From Paenibacillus harenae DSM 16969 (GTDB lineage: Bacteria; Bacillota; Bacilli; Paenibacillales; Paenibacillaceae): a stretch of 64,000 nucleotides of DNA. Below are positions 1 through 8,083 of the stretch, piece after piece. Position 1 is the stretch's first letter. The number at the start of each line of letters is the position of its first letter. Where the stretch lies: NCBI RefSeq assembly GCF_000422465.1, contig NZ_AULV01000022.1, positions 1 through 64,000 of the forward strand, given 5' to 3'. The position numbers and the translations under genes are program-made. Below the pieces are notes generated by a model. The model was not told where the DNA came from. It saw only the letters and a program-made list of their open reading frames with translations, and did no database searches.

Positions 1-157
1 TTTCCGAATGTTATCCCGGTCTTACAGGCAGGTTACCTACGTGTTACTCACCCGTCCGCCGCTAAGTTACTCCCGAAGGAATAACTCCGCTCGACTTGCA
101 TGTATTAGGCACGCCGCCAGCGTTCGTCCTGAGCCAGGATCAAACTCTCCAAATTGG
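1..157 (-). rRNA. rrs: 16S rRNA, 5' end only (partial)
   Basis: The reverse complement carries the universal 16S start (AGAGTTTGATCCTGGCTCAG at about 129-148), followed by the ACGAACGCTGGCGGCGTGCC block and the GGCGGACGGGTGAGTAAC block. Only about the first 155 nt are present and the gene runs off the left edge. The mature 5' end is placed a few bases upstream of the AGAGTTTGAT block, so it is uncertain by several bases. Confidence 0.97.
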
Positions 158-273
158 TTAGTTGTCCGCGAAACCTCTCTCTAGCCAAAGGTCAGATTGA
201 AGTTTCTCGTTGACTCATTACTTTTTTATCGCTTTTCCATTAATCCGTAAGGATTAACGGGGCAGTTTCACTC

Positions 274-297
274 GTTGTTCAGTTTTCAAAGAACAAT
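274..297 (-). promoter_or_regulatory. rRNA leader boxA-like antitermination element
   Basis: On the minus strand the leader contains TTCTTTGAAAACTGAACAAC, a sequence repeatedly found in Bacillales rrn leaders and spacers as part of the Nus-dependent antitermination region. It lies between the rrn promoter and the 16S start. The assignment rests on this motif and its position; no experiment is implied. Confidence 0.6.
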
Positions 298-341
298 CTT
301 TTCTTTCATGTCAGCCGTGTATCTCGTTGGCGACAAGAAAT

Positions 342-371
342 AATATATCACAGGGGCCCAATTAAATGCAA
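342..371 (-). promoter_or_regulatory. sigma-A promoter of the rrn operon
   Basis: On the minus strand TTGCAT (366-371) is followed after 18 bases by TATATT (342-347). It lies about 190 bases upstream of the 16S start and just before the boxA-like element. Other rrn promoters could lie in the same region; this is the best match seen. Confidence 0.6.
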
Positions 372-404
372 CCCCTTTTCAAAAGTTTTTTTCTAGCATG
401 ATCA

Positions 405-626
405 TTAACGGTAATTTCTCGCACTCAAAGCGTAACGCGACAGTTCTTTCGGTGAGGCAATGCGCGCATACATGCGAAAAATAATTTTATATCTTCTTGT
501 GATCGCTTGTTTAATGTCTCCATCCAATCTTGAATCGCTTAAATCAAGCAACATTTCATCCAGTTCTTTGCGAAGGACGTAGTCGAGCTCTTTGCATTCT
601 TTGTCGTTGAACAGTATTCCGAGCAT
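405..626 (-). CDS. Conserved small protein of unknown function (73 aa)
   Basis: I do not recognise a function. The product is a small, soluble, helical and charged protein with no signal peptide, membrane segment or cysteine pair. The start is the ATG at 626, because AAAAGGAGGTC at 637-647 sits 10 bases before it; the longer frame back to 665 would use a TTG upstream of that ribosome binding site. It lies alone between the rrn promoter and spoIIM, both of which face the same way, and it is separated from spoIIM by a terminator. The strong ribosome binding site argues that it is a real gene. Confidence 0.75.
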   Translation of the reverse strand: MLGILFNDKECKELDYVLRKELDEMLLDLSDSRLDGDIKQAITRRYKIIFRMYARIASPKELSRYALSARNYR

Positions 627-681
627 AGCTGTGGGTGACCTCCTTTTGATGTAAAGCGCAACCAACCGTCCTTAAAGGAAC

Positions 682-722
682 AAAAAAGCAACGTCTTACA
701 CAATTGTGTTTCGACACTGCTT
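682..722 (-). terminator. Rho-independent terminator of spoIIM
   Basis: On the minus strand a 10-bp stem, with two G-U pairs, forms between AAGCAGTGTC (713-722) and GACGTTGCTT (686-695). The loop contains a further ACACAATTGTGT palindrome. A run of T follows (682-687). It lies 31 bases after the spoIIM stop. Confidence 0.75.
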
Positions 723-752
723 TATTGTTATGCTCAAATATTGGTAAATTTA

Positions 753-1379
753 TTACATCGAGACCAACCATACTGTAATCGTGCTTTCAATAATAGAAGC
801 AATTAGCAGCGTAATCGTCAAAATAAGCATGACCGGAACCGTTCGAATCACAAAGGATTCGATCTCGCGCCCGGTTCCTGCCGCTTTCGATCTGTTGAAT
901 ATAACCGTGCCTATTCCTTTCGCCGCAAGCACCCCGAACCGCATGCCGTACGCGCACGCGACGATAATTGCCGGTATTTCGAGTATGCCGTGCGGCAATA
1001 ATCCTTTAAATACAAGTTCAATCACATAACCTCCGCCGTTTAGCTCGGCTGTATATTTTAATAAGAAACCGACGACCATTCCATTTATGACGAGAAACAA
1101 AAACGGAAGAATACCGAACAAAGCTCCTAAATACATGACAAAAATCGATTTGATCGCATTATTCAAAAAAATAACGATTATCATCGTCAAGGTCGGATTC
1201 TTCGATTGATCCACGATTTCCTTAAGTCCGCTTAACCCCTCGATCTGACTGATCAAAAAGTTTTCGAACGCCGGGTTCGTACCGCCTATGACCATTCCCG
1301 CAAAAAATAAAATAAAACCAAAAACGATATAGCCGTTCATTTGCTTAAAATGATCCGTAATCTGGCGTCTATTAAACAT
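753..1379 (-). CDS. spoIIM: Stage II sporulation protein M (SpoIIM, DUF95 family)
   Basis: This is an integral membrane protein of 208 aa, close to the usual length of SpoIIM. In B. subtilis SpoIIM joins SpoIID and SpoIIP in the complex that degrades septal peptidoglycan and drives engulfment, acting in the mother-cell membrane. Several hydrophobic segments run through the sequence, the first near residues 17-33. The start is the ATG at 1379, which is 8 bases after AGGAGG; an upstream ATG two codons away is too close to that site, and the frame back to 1439 has none. Paralogues of this DUF95 family exist, so a direct role in engulfment is inferred. It is divergent from pdaB. Confidence 0.8.
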   Translation of the reverse strand: MFNRRQITDHFKQMNGYIVFGFILFFAGMVIGGTNPAFENFLISQIEGLSGLKEIVDQSKNPTLTMIIVIFLNNAIKSIFVMYLGALFGILPFLFLVINGMVVGFLLKYTAELNGGGYVIELVFKGLLPHGILEIPAIIVACAYGMRFGVLAAKGIGTVIFNRSKAAGTGREIESFVIRTVPVMLILTITLLIASIIESTITVWLVSM

Positions 1380-1416
1380 GAGCATCGCCTCCTGAACCGA
1401 AGTTGACAACTTGTAC

Positions 1417-1444
1417 GAATATCTTGCTTGTACGAGCATAGATT
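1417..1444 (+). promoter_or_regulatory. Sigma-E-type sporulation promoter for pdaB
   Basis: GAATAT (1417-1422) and CATAGATT (1437-1444) are separated by 14 bases. This fits the sigma-E pattern (KMATATW, 14-15 bases, CATACAHT) with few mismatches. It lies about 40 bases before the pdaB start. Sigma-G uses related elements, so either forespore or mother-cell control is possible. Confidence 0.55.
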
Positions 1445-1485
1445 GTAGTAGAACAAGCTTCCATTAGAGAGGAGAGCCCTTCCCA

Positions 1486-2292
1486 ATGAATGTCTTTTAT
1501 GTATTGAACGGACGTAAGATGAAACGGTATTTTTTAATTGCCATTGCGGTTGTCTTCTCGATCGGTATCATTTATGCCGAACGGGACAACATCACGGTAT
1601 TCGCCCCGCAGCAGCCGGCTGCGATCTACAGCGTGCCGACGAATAAGAAAGTCGTTGCCTTGACCTTCGACATCAGCTGGGGCGATAAGCGTACGGAGCC
1701 CATCCTTAATGTGCTCAAAGAAAAAAATATCAAGCACGCTACCTTCTTTTTATCTTCGCCCTGGAGCCAGTCTCATCCTGAAATCGTCAAAAAAATACAA
1801 GACGCCGGATTTGAAATCGGCAGCCACGGGCACAAGCATGACAATTACAGCAAGCTGAGCGATGAGGAGATCCGTAAGCAAATTTCGACCGCTCATACGA
1901 TTTTGTCTGAAGTGACAGGGAAACAGCCTAATTTGATCCGATTGCCGAACGGGGATTTTGACAAGCGGGTGCTGCGGATTGCAGAGGAATTAAAATACAA
2001 GGTCATTCAGTGGGATACGGATTCCCTCGATTGGATGAATATCGGTACGGACAAAATTATTAACCGCGTCGTATCCCGCGCGCATCCGGGCGATATTATT
2101 TTGTTCCACGCCAGCGATTCCGTTAAACAAACGCATGAAGCGCTTCCTGTTATTATCGACCAGCTGCGGACAAGCGGCTATGATTTCGTATCTGTAACCG
2201 ATCTCATCTCGCAAACGGAAGTCGACGGCAAAGCCGTTCAGGATAAAACAACCTCTACCTTCCCTCAACTGAATGCCGCCGCATTGAAATAA
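1486..2292 (+). CDS. pdaB: Sporulation polysaccharide deacetylase PdaB
   Basis: This is a polysaccharide deacetylase-family protein of 268 aa (YbaN/PdaB type). PdaB is needed to keep spores stable after they form and probably acts on cortex peptidoglycan outside the forespore membrane. The N-terminus has a basic start and one hydrophobic segment (about 13-30), a signal anchor. The catalytic core shows TFDISWGD with the metal or base aspartate, then the SHGHKHD metal-binding histidine motif, and a late IQWDTDSLDW block. The ATG at 1486 is preceded by AGAGGAG. It is flanked by kbaA and gerD as in B. subtilis, where this gene group precedes an rrn operon. Confidence 0.92.
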   Translation: MNVFYVLNGRKMKRYFLIAIAVVFSIGIIYAERDNITVFAPQQPAAIYSVPTNKKVVALTFDISWGDKRTEPILNVLKEKNIKHATFFLSSPWSQSHPEIVKKIQDAGFEIGSHGHKHDNYSKLSDEEIRKQISTAHTILSEVTGKQPNLIRLPNGDFDKRVLRIAEELKYKVIQWDTDSLDWMNIGTDKIINRVVSRAHPGDIILFHASDSVKQTHEALPVIIDQLRTSGYDFVSVTDLISQTEVDGKAVQDKTTSTFPQLNAAALK

Positions 2293-2296
2293 TCAT

Positions 2297-2920
2297 TTAG
2301 ACAACCGGCTTTGCAGCGATTGCTGCCTGGTCGGTTGTTTCTTTTTTGGTCAGACGATGCATCATCATGATTTGGTACGCATTGCAAATAAACAAAGGGA
2401 TAATCATAAATATGATGGCATAAACATTCGTGTCCCCTTTTATCGCCGGCCAAGCTTCAATAAACGTCACAACGACCATCAGAAACATGGTCGGCACAAA
2501 TGCCGTTTTGTTCGTCTGCTTAACCTTTAACCAGGTTACAGCACCCGACAGCGACAGCAAGAAAACCGGCAGCACCCAGAAAAACCAGTTGTTCAAGTTT
2601 TTCTCATACAAGATATAACCTAATCCGCCGGCGGCAAATATCGTCGTATAGCCCTGCAGTGCGTTCCATAAGTATTTCTTGCCGAATACGCTTAGCGCTA
2701 TATAGTTTAAGGTTAGATATGCAAAAAAGCCCATCTGGCTGAAGGCGCCGATCATAAGCCCGACCATCGCCATCATTAAGGCGTTAAAGCCGGCAGCTTT
2801 GAAGCCCAAAAAGCCGAATTCCGGATCCAGCCATTGCATTAGCGCGCCAGCGGCCACGCACACGACAGCTCCGACGGCCATGCCGCTCCAAAATAAGAAA
2901 AACCACTTTTTTAAATTCAC
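2297..2920 (-). CDS. kbaA: KinB signalling pathway activator KbaA
   Basis: This is a polytopic membrane protein of about 207 aa with roughly six hydrophobic segments and a short charged C-terminal tail. In B. subtilis KbaA is required for the KinB branch of the phosphorelay that starts sporulation. The assignment rests on hydropathy, length and synteny (pdaB-kbaA-gerD-salA), since the family has few sharp motifs. I choose the GTG at 2920 because AGGAGG lies 9 bases upstream; the ATG at 2959 has no ribosome binding site. The stop is 4 bases from that of pdaB, tail to tail. Confidence 0.85.
   Translation of the reverse strand: MNLKKWFFLFWSGMAVGAVVCVAAGALMQWLDPEFGFLGFKAAGFNALMMAMVGLMIGAFSQMGFFAYLTLNYIALSVFGKKYLWNALQGYTTIFAAGGLGYILYEKNLNNWFFWVLPVFLLSLSGAVTWLKVKQTNKTAFVPTMFLMVVVTFIEAWPAIKGDTNVYAIIFMIIPLFICNAYQIMMMHRLTKKETTDQAAIAAKPVV
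2301..2347 (+). terminator. Rho-independent terminator of pdaB
   Basis: ACAACCG (2301-2307) pairs with CGGTTGT (2332-2338). A second stem GCAGC/GCTGC is nested inside, and a T-rich tail follows. The element overlaps the 3' end of kbaA, which converges on pdaB, so its left part is also coding sequence on the other strand. Confidence 0.7.
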
Positions 2921-3032
2921 GTTCCGTATCCTCCTGAGGGTTTGTATAGGATTGCCCATTCCTAGGCGTTAGCTTGCTTCCGCATTACCCTTTATTTTAC
3001 CACGTTCACAACAAAAAGCTAATGGCCGTCCA

Positions 3033-3061
3033 TGATAATCCGGTGAACAATGCGCATAATA
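3033..3061 (+). promoter_or_regulatory. Possible sigma-G promoter for gerD
   Basis: CATAATA at 3055-3061 matches the sigma-G -10 consensus CATNNTA, but the -35 candidate TGATA at 3033-3037 matches only the ATR part of GMATR at 17-bp spacing. gerD is a forespore gene in B. subtilis, which favours the reading, but the match is partial. Confidence 0.3.
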
Positions 3062-3142
3062 AAAGCACGTAGCCAAATGTATGAAAGGCATGATCTAGCC
3101 CGGCGTTTATTTCGTACTGACATAGAAGGGAGCAAGCTGAAC

Positions 3143-3850
3143 ATGCGCATGAAGTGGGCTTTATTGTTGGTTATCTCCGCAATGACGATTATTTTGACAA
3201 GCTGCGGCGCAGAGCCGACCGGAGGAAACGAACAGGTCAGTTATAAGGATTTAAAATCGATGGTCATCGATATTTTGAAAACCGAGGACGCGCAAAAGGC
3301 GTTACAGGAATCCGCGCAAACCCTGTCGGGATATAATGCTCAGGGTACGAAACTGTTATCTGTGCAGGACCAGGAGGAAGTGCGGCTTGCCGTCAAGGAC
3401 GTGCTTGTCTCGCCCGAATATGACAAAGTCATTAAGAAGCTGATGGTGGATACCCGTTTTGCAGGCGAATTCGCCAAATCCGTGAATAAACAAAACAAGG
3501 AAATCCATAAAGAGCTGATCAAAGATCCTTCTTATCAAGCTGAATTAGTAAAGGTCCTTAAAAACCCGGAAATGGACAAAATGATTCTTGAGGTGCTGCA
3601 AAGCACGCAATACCGCAAAGAGGTCATGTCCTTGATGCAGGAATCGATGCAAAATCCTCTATTCCGGCTTGAAGTTCTCGATTTAATGAAAGCTGCGGTT
3701 AAGGAAGAGCTCAAACCAAAACCTGACGAAAAAGTTGAGAAGAAAAAGCAGGAGGAAGGCGGCGGCGAAGAGGAACAGGCTGCCGGCGAGGAAGAGCAGC
3801 AAAGCGAGGAAGCGAGCTCGGAGGAAGAGGAGCAAGGCTCCGGCATGTAA
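3143..3850 (+). CDS. gerD: Spore germination lipoprotein GerD
   Basis: GerD is an inner spore membrane lipoprotein that clusters nutrient germinant receptors into the germinosome. The start is the ATG at 3143, after a GAAGGGAG site; the frame extends back to 3050 without support. A lipoprotein signal peptide ends in the lipobox LTSC with the modified cysteine near residue 20. The middle is a helical region rich in charged residues with repeated short helices, as in the trimeric GerD core. The last 45 or so residues are almost entirely Glu, Lys, Gln, Gly and Ser, a strongly acidic tail that looks disordered. The product is 235 aa. Confidence 0.9.
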   Translation: MRMKWALLLVISAMTIILTSCGAEPTGGNEQVSYKDLKSMVIDILKTEDAQKALQESAQTLSGYNAQGTKLLSVQDQEEVRLAVKDVLVSPEYDKVIKKLMVDTRFAGEFAKSVNKQNKEIHKELIKDPSYQAELVKVLKNPEMDKMILEVLQSTQYRKEVMSLMQESMQNPLFRLEVLDLMKAAVKEELKPKPDEKVEKKKQEEGGGEEEQAAGEEEQQSEEASSEEEEQGSGM

Positions 3851-3904
3851 CAGGTATGCAGATGCATAGATCGTGGATTTGATCTGAACAGACCATACTT
3901 GAAA

Positions 3905-3977
3905 AAATAAAAGCCCGAATGACTAGATTCGACCACTCCGGCGTTATCGCCAGCTTGCTCGATCATCGTTCGGGCTT
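3905..3977 (-). terminator. Rho-independent terminator of salA/mrp (possibly bidirectional)
   Basis: The arms at 3911-3922 and 3966-3977 pair over 12 bases with one mismatch (AAGCCCGAATGA against TCGTTCGGGCTT) and enclose a long loop. On the minus strand it is followed by TTTTATTTTTTC, a strong T-tract. It sits between the convergent gerD and salA and may serve both. Confidence 0.8.
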
Positions 3978-4002
3978 CGTTGTCTATATACTTAGCTGAG
4001 TT

Positions 4003-5082
4003 TTACGGGTTTAACTTGCTTAACACGCGGTCCGCAAGCTCCAGATAAAGCTTGCCTGTCTCCGATTCGGCCTTGTACACCGATGGCGAAAAATCAGGCT
4101 CCGACGGGTGATTATCCGGTGCTCCGAGCGGAATCTGGGCCAGGAGCTCAGCATGCAGCGTCTCTGCGAGTCGCGCGCCTCCGCCGCGGCCAAAAACATA
4201 TTCCTTCTCGCCGGTCGAGGTCGATACGTAGTAAGACATATTCTCGACGACGCCGATAATTTCATGCTCGGTCTTGATCGCCATCGCCCCTGCCCTCGCC
4301 GCTACGAAAGCAGCCGTCGCATGAGGCGTCGTTACGATGATTTCCTTGCTTTGCGGGATGATCTGATGCACATCCAGCGCAACGTCGCCCGTGCCAGGCG
4401 GCAAATCAAGCAGCAAATAATCGAGCTCGCCCCATTCGATCTCCTGGAAGAAGTTCCGGAGCATCTTGCCCAGCATCGGGCCGCGCCAGACGATCGGGCT
4501 GTTATCCTCGACAAAGAAGCCCATCGACATCACTTGAACGCCGAACTTCTCGATCGGTATGACCCGCTCGTTCACCACGTTCGGTCGTTCCTCGATGCCC
4601 ATCATATCGGGCACGCTGAAGCCGTAGATGTCCGCGTCGATGATTCCGACGCGCTTGCCCTTGCGGGCTAAGGCGACCGCCAGATTCACGGTCACCGTCG
4701 ACTTGCCGACGCCGCCCTTGCCGCTGGCGACGGCGATGAACTGCACCCCGCTGCGAGGATCGAGCAGCGGGCTTGCAAGGCCCGCCCCGTGGCCCTGTAC
4801 GGGCGCGGGGCCGCCAGCCTTGCCGGCGCCGGCGCTAGCCGCGGCGGCCGCCGGAGGCGCGCTCTCGTCCCGAAACCGGCAACGCACGGTTTCGGCGCCG
4901 ATGCGCGCCAGCGCCTCGCGGAGCGAGGCCTCTACCGCGGGCTGCGCAGCCGCGGAAGCCCCCAGAACCGTCAAGGATACTTGACGGTCCTTCACCATGA
5001 CATCGCGGAACGAGAGTTGTTCCGCAGTATATTGTGCCGTCACAGACCGGACGGCTTCCATTGCTTGTTCACGTGTCAGCAT
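4003..5082 (-). CDS. salA: Mrp/NBP35-family P-loop ATPase (SalA-like)
   Basis: A DUF59-type N-terminal domain (about 1-70) is joined by an Ala/Gly/Pro-rich linker (about 74-105) to a ParA/MinD-type ATPase. The deviant Walker A motif GKGGVGKST is at 121-129, followed by an IIDADIYG block and a DLPPGTGD block. Mrp proteins carry and deliver Fe-S clusters, while B. subtilis SalA also acts as a regulator of protease expression. The cysteine pair that Mrp proteins use for the cluster is missing: after ENMSYY there is VSTSTG. B. subtilis SalA lacks it too, so SalA is the better name. It has synteny with gerD and cwlD. The product is 359 aa. Confidence 0.88.
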   Translation of the reverse strand: MLTREQAMEAVRSVTAQYTAEQLSFRDVMVKDRQVSLTVLGASAAAQPAVEASLREALARIGAETVRCRFRDESAPPAAAAASAGAGKAGGPAPVQGHGAGLASPLLDPRSGVQFIAVASGKGGVGKSTVTVNLAVALARKGKRVGIIDADIYGFSVPDMMGIEERPNVVNERVIPIEKFGVQVMSMGFFVEDNSPIVWRGPMLGKMLRNFFQEIEWGELDYLLLDLPPGTGDVALDVHQIIPQSKEIIVTTPHATAAFVAARAGAMAIKTEHEIIGVVENMSYYVSTSTGEKEYVFGRGGGARLAETLHAELLAQIPLGAPDNHPSEPDFSPSVYKAESETGKLYLELADRVLSKLNP

Positions 5083-5189
5083 TTCACATGTCCCACCTTT
5101 ATGTAATGGCGATTACTTCATTGTCATTATAACATACCCATATGCAAGGAGCCCGCTATTCGCATGCCGATAGGTCAATATTCACCGGT

Positions 5190-5978
5190 CTATTCCCTTA
5201 CTACATCCTCTTGAAGCACGCTTCCGCTAAGCTTCTCACCGGACGAATAGCGCAGGATGCCCTCATAAATCGAAGCGGCAACCTTGCGTTGGTATTCCGT
5301 ATCCGCAAGCCGCTGCGCTTCGCCGGGATTCGATAGGAATCCGACTTCAACCAGCGCTGTTGGGACGTTCTCCAGCGCCTTCAGCACGTAAACATCCTTT
5401 TGTGTTGCTGCGACTCTCGTCGTGTTCTCCAGATTCCGTTTAATCTCATCCTGGATAAAGGTTGCAAGAATGCGGTTCTCCGGATGATTGTCCGGATGAT
5501 AGAAGGTTTGCGCGCCCGACCATTTGGCTGACGGGATGCTGTTCATATGAATGCTGATGACGGCGTAGGGATTGCTTTCCCGAATGAGCGCTACGCGCTT
5601 CTTCAAATCCTCCGTCTTGCGTTTGCTGTATGCCCGCGCATCGCCGGTTGCGAGATCATAGTCCCCTTCCCGGGTCATGATGACGATCGCCCCCGCTTGC
5701 TGCAAATAATCGCGCAAATAAAGCGCAATCGCCAAATTCAAATCCTTCTCGATTACGCCCTGCTTGCTAACGGCGCCCCCGTCAACGCCTCCGTGCCCGG
5801 CATCAATCGCGACGGTTTTCCCTGACAACGGCAGCGTCCAATAAGACCACGTGCTTGAAGCCGGCATCGTTTGACTGAGCAGCAATCCCGTCACGGCAAT
5901 GATCAGTAATCCCATTCCAATGCGTATAACCCCTTTATAAGTCATCCATACGACAACATGCCGACCGATTCGGCGCAT
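5190..5978 (-). CDS. cwlD: Germination-specific N-acetylmuramoyl-L-alanine amidase CwlD
   Basis: CwlD is an Amidase_3 zinc hydrolase that, with PdaA, makes the muramic-delta-lactam of the spore cortex. A single N-terminal hydrophobic segment (about 17-35) serves as signal or anchor. Zinc ligands are visible: H62 in DAGHGG, E77 in IEKDLN, and H144 in SIHMNS; a late ALVEVGFLSN carries the catalytic glutamate. The start is the ATG at 5978 behind a GAGGTGG site. The product is 262 aa, slightly longer than B. subtilis CwlD. It follows the sat-cysH operon on the same strand but has its own likely sporulation promoter. Confidence 0.92.
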   Translation of the reverse strand: MRRIGRHVVVWMTYKGVIRIGMGLLIIAVTGLLLSQTMPASSTWSYWTLPLSGKTVAIDAGHGGVDGGAVSKQGVIEKDLNLAIALYLRDYLQQAGAIVIMTREGDYDLATGDARAYSKRKTEDLKKRVALIRESNPYAVISIHMNSIPSAKWSGAQTFYHPDNHPENRILATFIQDEIKRNLENTTRVAATQKDVYVLKALENVPTALVEVGFLSNPGEAQRLADTEYQRKVAASIYEGILRYSSGEKLSGSVLQEDVVRE

Positions 5979-6020
5979 AAAAAAACCACCTCGTCCTCCA
6001 TCAAATGAAAAAGCGGCATT

Positions 6021-6036
6021 CTTAGTTTATACTAAG
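6021..6036. repeat. Short inverted repeat in the cwlD leader
   Basis: CTTAGT and ACTAAG form perfect 6-bp arms around TTAT. They lie between the likely sigma-E promoter and the cwlD start. They could be a regulator site or an mRNA hairpin; nothing more can be said. Confidence 0.35.
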
Positions 6037-6053
6037 CGTTATGCTCTCACTCA

Positions 6054-6082
6054 TTTATATGGGACGAGATGGTCGTTTATGA
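6054..6082 (-). promoter_or_regulatory. Sigma-E-type promoter for cwlD
   Basis: On the minus strand TCATAAA (6076-6082) and CATATAAA (6054-6061) are 14 bases apart. This fits the sigma-E pattern with one mismatch in each element. cwlD is a sporulation gene, which supports the reading. It lies in the gap between sat and cwlD. Confidence 0.5.
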
Positions 6083-6105
6083 GACAAACCTTTATTGAAA
6101 AGTTG

Positions 6106-7272
6106 TTAGCCTACAGGCTGCTCTGACATACCTTCGATCAGGATTCGGGCTACCTCCGGACGCGAGAACTCCGGCGGCGGGCATACGCCGTCGCGCAGCA
6201 ATCCGCGAACCTTCGTGCCGGAAAGCGTCAGATGATGCTCCTTGTCATGCGGACAAGTTTTTGAAGTGGCCATATTTCCGCATTTCGTGCAGAAGAAGCT
6301 GTGCTCGAAATACAGAGGCGTAATGCCAAGGTCTTCAGCAGGAATCGATTTAAGCAGTTCCTGTGCTTCATAAGTACCGTAATAATCGCCAACGCCGGCA
6401 TGGTCGCGGCCAACGATAAAGTGCGAGCATCCGTAGTTTTTGCGGACGAGCGCATGGAAAATCGCTTCGCGCGGACCCGCATAACGCATTGCAGCCGGAA
6501 ATACGCCCAGGAAAACGCGGTCTTTCGGATAATAATTTTCCAGCAGCGCCAGATAGCTCTTCATCCGAACGTTCGCCGGAACGTCATCGGACTTTGTCTC
6601 GCCCACGAGCGGGTTCAGGAACAAAGCGTCAACGATTTCCATCGCCGTTTTTTGGATGTACTCGTGAGCGCGGTGAACCGGGTTACGCGTTTGGAAACCG
6701 ACAACCGTTTTCCAGCCTTTTTCCGCAAAGATGCGGCGAGTTTCCGAAGGGTCAAAATAAAAATCTTCGAACTTCTCCGGTTTTGGACGGTTTAAAACCG
6801 TGATAGCTCCGCCAACGTATGTGTTGGAACGGTCAAACAGCTTCTGCACGCCCGGATGAGCAAGGTCATCGGTCTTGAATACGCGAACGGCTTCATGCTT
6901 CTGATCAACGCTGAAGATGCTGTCGATATCGATTACGCCATATACGACGCCATCCTCTCCGATTAACGCTGCGCGCTCGCCAGCCGCGAACTGGGCCGCT
7001 TTCGCCTCATCGACGGCCAGCGTGATTGGAATGCTCCATACCAATCCGTCAGCAAGTCTCATATTGTCAACGACCGACCGGTAGTCAGCCTCGTTCATGA
7101 AGCCCTTTAACGGGGAGAATGCCCCTACGCCGATCAAGTCAAGGTCGGAAATCGCCCACGTATTAATCGTTATGGATTTCAAAGCTTTAGCTTCGGCAAG
7201 TAACGCTTCACGCTGCTCGCCCGTTGCGATGCGATTGACGAGCTCGCCGCCGTGTGGTAAAATTTCACTCAT
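6106..7272 (-). CDS. sat: Sulfate adenylyltransferase (ATP sulfurylase)
   Basis: The enzyme joins sulfate and ATP to give adenosine 5'-phosphosulfate (APS) and pyrophosphate, the first step of sulfate assimilation in the cytosol. The product is 388 aa, normal for the bacterial monomeric or dimeric form. The nucleotide-binding motif [11 protein letters not shown] is at 194-204, and a GRDHAG block follows. A CTKCG...CPH cluster near residues 330-345 looks like a zinc site found in many of these enzymes. It lies 68 bases after cysH and probably shares its promoter. No APS kinase gene is next to it, in keeping with a reductase that uses APS directly. Confidence 0.96.
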   Translation of the reverse strand: MSEILPHGGELVNRIATGEQREALLAEAKALKSITINTWAISDLDLIGVGAFSPLKGFMNEADYRSVVDNMRLADGLVWSIPITLAVDEAKAAQFAAGERAALIGEDGVVYGVIDIDSIFSVDQKHEAVRVFKTDDLAHPGVQKLFDRSNTYVGGAITVLNRPKPEKFEDFYFDPSETRRIFAEKGWKTVVGFQTRNPVHRAHEYIQKTAMEIVDALFLNPLVGETKSDDVPANVRMKSYLALLENYYPKDRVFLGVFPAAMRYAGPREAIFHALVRKNYGCSHFIVGRDHAGVGDYYGTYEAQELLKSIPAEDLGITPLYFEHSFFCTKCGNMATSKTCPHDKEHHLTLSGTKVRGLLRDGVCPPPEFSRPEVARILIEGMSEQPVG

Positions 7273-7340
7273 TTTGTCGTAAGCCTCCTAAAAGTTTTGC
7301 AGTTAAGTTTTGCGAGTATGAAGATTGGGCTTCGCCGTTC

Positions 7341-8036
7341 TTATTTATGCAAGCCGCATTCCGTTTTTTCTTGACCGGCCCAGCGTCCGGCACGAGGGTC
7401 TTCGCCCGGCATAACTTTGCGCGTGCACTGCTCGCAGCCGATGCTTGGGTAGTTCTGGTCATGCAGCGGATTGTAGATGATATCATTCTCGCGAATGTAG
7501 TTCCATACGTCTTCATTCGTCCAGTGAGCAATCGGATTGAATTTCACCAAACCGAACTTCGTGTCGTATTCAATCTTCTTCGCATTCGCGCGAGTCGGTG
7601 CCTGGTCACGGCGTATACCGGTAATCCAAGCTTCGTATTTCGATAGAATATTCGTTAACGGCTTCACTTTACGGATGTTGCAGCATGCGTTCGCGTCGGT
7701 TTTCCACAGTTCATCTCCGAACTGCGCAGCTTGCTCTTCCGGCGTAATTTCCGGCTTCACTTCTACAAATGGAATGCCCGGATAACGTTCTGCCATTCGG
7801 TCACGCGTCTCGTATGTTTCTTTAAAGTGGAAATCGGTATCCAAATAGAAGATGTCAGTCTTCGGGCTAATTTTTTGCAGCATATCGACAAGCACAACAT
7901 CCTCTGCTCCAAAGCTGCAAGCAAATGTAAGGTTAGGGAAGGTTTCTACCGCAAAAGCGATAACTTCCTCCGGTGTCGCGTTCTCAAGCTCAACCGCCTT
8001 TTGCGCGATAAGCGCTTCTTTCTCAAAAAGATTCAT
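7341..8036 (-). CDS. cysH: Assimilatory adenylyl-sulfate (APS/PAPS) reductase CysH
   Basis: The enzyme reduces APS (or PAPS) to sulfite, using thioredoxin. The start is the ATG at 8036, eight bases after GGAGG; upstream ATGs at 8042, 8051 and 8063 are too close to or in front of that site. The product is 231 aa. The [4Fe-4S] ligands typical of APS-type enzymes are all there: C118-C119 and C201-x2-C204. The catalytic cysteine is C227 in ECGLH near the C-terminus. The ACSFGAED block is the PP-loop-like nucleotide site. The cluster suggests APS can be used directly, so no CysC is needed. Confidence 0.95.
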   Translation of the reverse strand: MNLFEKEALIAQKAVELENATPEEVIAFAVETFPNLTFACSFGAEDVVLVDMLQKISPKTDIFYLDTDFHFKETYETRDRMAERYPGIPFVEVKPEITPEEQAAQFGDELWKTDANACCNIRKVKPLTNILSKYEAWITGIRRDQAPTRANAKKIEYDTKFGLVKFNPIAHWTNEDVWNYIRENDIIYNPLHDQNYPSIGCEQCTRKVMPGEDPRAGRWAGQEKTECGLHK

Positions 8037-8083
8037 CGTCATAGCCTCCATCTTTAATTCCAAGTAATTTAGTCTGTATTATC

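Noticed and set aside
8037-8083. SAM riboswitch in front of cysH
   Set aside because: The leader between promoter and start is only about 45 bases, too short for the S-box fold.
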